Source of the DNA: Actinomycetaceae bacterium | GTDB lineage: Bacteria; Actinomycetota; Actinomycetes; Actinomycetales; Actinomycetaceae | Direction: 5' to 3' | Assembly: GCA_030532405.1 (NCBI GenBank) | Contig: JAUNLF010000001.1 | Coordinates: forward strand, 186,001 to 250,000 | DNA length: 64,000 bases | Shown here: one piece after another, positions 62,470 through 64,000 of the stretch | Layout of the letters: every line of letters begins with the position of its first letter | Numbering within the stretch: position 1 is the stretch's first letter | Translations under genes and position numbers: made by a program | The notes under the pieces: generated by a model | Seen by the model: only the letters and a program-made list of their open reading frames with translations | What the model was told of the DNA's origin: nothing | Databases searched by the model: none

Positions 62470-64000
62470 ATGGATTTTCGCCCGCCAGGGGTAGTAAGCC
62501 CTGAACTTGGGCGGCGCTTAGGGATTGCGGCAACGCAGCTACTTCCTCTAGATGACGAGGCGCAAAGCTCCGATTTTTTACAGTCCGTGTGGTCAAAAAC
62601 ATATGTTGTCGTCGACTTGGAAACCACGGGATTGTCCGCCAGCGACGCCATCACCGAGATTGGCGCAGTGAAAGTTTCCGATAACAAGATCATCGACACG
62701 TTCGCGACACTCATCAATCCGCACCGCGATATCCCGCCAAAGATTACTTCCATTACCGGGATTACAAATTCGATGGTCGAGGGCGCGCCTGAGCTAGACG
62801 ACGCGTTGCGGGCGTTCTTAGACTTTGCTGATCTTGATAAGTCAGTCCTGGTGGCGCACAACGCCGCGTTTGACACGGGGTTTTTGTCGCGCGCGTGCGA
62901 CGAAGTTGGAATCGGGTGGAAGAAACCGAGGATTATCGACACGCTCGCGCTTGCGCGAACTATTTTGCCGCGCCCACTGGTGAAAGATCACAGGTTAGGA
63001 ACGCTTGCGAAGTTTTTCGCGGTTACGAATCCGAACGCTCACCGCGCGCTAGCCGATGCTTACGTAACCGCCGAAGTGTTGTCGGGCCTCGTCGAGAGGC
63101 TGGACAAGGCCGGAGCCCGCGGCTACGAGGACTTGGACGTCGCCGCGCAAACGGTCCCCTACCGGCACCGCAAAAAGGCGTCGCTCGCCAAAGATCTGCC
63201 GACTACTCCCGGCATTTACAAGTTCCTGTCCGCAGACGGCCTCCCCCTTTACGTAGGTTCAGCTACGAACTTGCGTAGCCGGGTGCGTAGATATTTCTCA
63301 GCGGCGGAAAAGCGTCGTCGGATCACCGCGATGCTAGATCAAGTCGAAAGTGTAGAGGTCGAAGCCACGCCCTCGACCCTGGATGCACGGATTTTGGAAC
63401 TGAACACGATTCGGAATCAAAAGCCGCTGTTTAACTCGGCCTCCAGGCACCAAGATGACACGGCGTGGCTGGTGCGACGCGGGGACGTCCTCACAACTGC
63501 CCACACGATTTCGCCGGCTGAGGCCCTACGCGCCCTCGGGCCGTATCGCCGTGTAACGCACGCGCTGAAGGCCCGCGAAGCGATTTTGCTGGCTTTGGGC
63601 AAAGAGTTTGATCCGCTTAAAGAGCCCTCCATTTCCGATCAGTCAATCTCAAACGGCGATCTTGTGGACTTATGTTTGCGAGGGCGCGGCCACCTCATTT
63701 CTGGGCGGATGACCGAGTTTATGACGGAGTTTTCCGCACGCTCCCAGTACGAACTCGCCGCGCGCATTCGGGATTACTTTGCGTACTACCTGCACGGCAT
63801 TGAACGCCAGCGCGACACCGCTTTGGTGGCGGGCGCGAGAAAGGTTGTGTGGGCGCACCACTTGAGTGAAGGTGGCTGGCGCATTCACGCGGCGTCACGA
63901 GGCCGCCTGCTCGGCACGCGAGTGACGGCGCCTAAAACCTCACCGGTGTGGGCTATGGAGGAGCTCGCCGCCCTCGATCCCCTCCCCGACACTGGCGTTC
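62470..64000 (+). CDS. DEDD exonuclease fused to GIY-YIG nuclease (partial)
   Basis: Runs off the window at residue 510. AAGGAG precedes the ATG. An epsilon-like 3'-5' exonuclease domain (VVVDLETTGLS with two acids, about 42-50; LVAHNAAFDTGFL, about 123; HRALADAYVTAEVL near 195) is followed by a GIY-YIG nuclease of UvrC type (TTPGIYKF, about 244-251; LYVGSATNLRSRV). Such DnaQ-UvrC fusions occur in actinobacteria as DNA repair factors (Cho-like). The frame is open to the last base. The following sequence to the C-terminus is outside the window. Confidence 0.9.
   Translation, partial: MDFRPPGVVSPELGRRLGIAATQLLPLDDEAQSSDFLQSVWSKTYVVVDLETTGLSASDAITEIGAVKVSDNKIIDTFATLINPHRDIPPKITSITGITNSMVEGAPELDDALRAFLDFADLDKSVLVAHNAAFDTGFLSRACDEVGIGWKKPRIIDTLALARTILPRPLVKDHRLGTLAKFFAVTNPNAHRALADAYVTAEVLSGLVERLDKAGARGYEDLDVAAQTVPYRHRKKASLAKDLPTTPGIYKFLSADGLPLYVGSATNLRSRVRRYFSAAEKRRRITAMLDQVESVEVEATPSTLDARILELNTIRNQKPLFNSASRHQDDTAWLVRRGDVLTTAHTISPAEALRALGPYRRVTHALKAREAILLALGKEFDPLKEPSISDQSISNGDLVDLCLRGRGHLISGRMTEFMTEFSARSQYELAARIRDYFAYYLHGIERQRDTALVAGARKVVWAHHLSEGGWRIHAASRGRLLGTRVTAPKTSPVWAMEELAALDPLPDTGV

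Noticed and set aside
1..64000. CRISPR arrays, tRNA or rRNA genes
   Set aside because: No regularly spaced repeats with unique spacers and no cloverleaf or rRNA sequence was recognised in the window by eye.

Overview
The window reads as the chromosome of a fairly GC-rich actinobacterium. The evidence is gene content rather than any marker RNA, because I saw no rRNA or tRNA gene here: a principal sigma factor with a long Lys/Thr-rich N-terminus, SepH, DUF3000, DUF3159, DUF3710, DUF4193 and DUF7455 proteins, a PASTA-domain kinase beside an Rv2175c-like protein, class II DAHP synthase, and a gene order around RlmD-APC permease-TrkA-TrkA-DUF3159-OB-DUF3710-DUF4193 that resembles the sigA neighbourhood of mycobacteria. 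Trehalose synthesis by TreY/TreZ, a FemAB-type cell-wall enzyme fused to a D-aspartate-ligase-like ATP-grasp domain, and PPi-type phosphofructokinase would suit the Actinomycetaceae, but the family assignment is inference.

Layout. 1-3.7 kb: binding-protein ABC importer of the ferric-iron type. 3.9-10.3 kb: glgX-treY-treZ operon turning glycogen or maltodextrin into trehalose. 10.4-12.6 kb (minus): FemAB/ATP-grasp fusion for the peptidoglycan interpeptide bridge. 12.7-16.5 kb: DUF3000 and RNase D, convergent with dxs. 16.6-20.4 kb: S9 peptidase and CLC channel. 20.5-23.3 kb (minus): aconitase.

23,496-37,091 is an integrated mobile element of about 13.6 kb sitting in the 3' end of rlmD. It carries a large serine recombinase at its left end, a short acidic gene, a type IIG-like restriction-modification enzyme coupled to a ribbon-helix-helix gene, ParA, two small unknown genes, a MobC/relaxase pair, a zinc-ribbon membrane protein, an SF3 helicase-primase, an AlpA/Xis-like regulator, a long hairpin-terminator leader and an array of 13 iteron-like repeats around an AT-rich core. 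No mating-pore genes are visible, so it looks like an integrative mobilizable element able to replicate when excised. Its right end supplies a new C-terminal tail and terminator for rlmD, so the host gene remains open. Element genes nearly all have strong AGGAGG-type ribosome binding sites, unlike many host genes.

36.8-46.2 kb: chimeric rlmD, APC permease, two TrkA-N proteins, the DUF3159/OB/DUF3710 operon, DUF4193, sepH and a phosphodiesterase. 46.3-52.4 kb: parC, a tandem GNAT protein, parE, DUF7455. 52.5-58.6 kb: sigA, polyprenyl diphosphate synthase, Rv2175c-like protein, PASTA kinase. 58.7-64 kb: DAHP synthase, PPi-dependent phosphofructokinase, PlsC-like acyltransferase and a DnaQ-GIY-YIG nuclease that runs off the window.

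The most unusual items are the element (rlmD tail exchange, iteron origin, solitary type IIG enzyme under a possible RHH operator, leader terminator) and the FemAB/ATP-grasp fusion.
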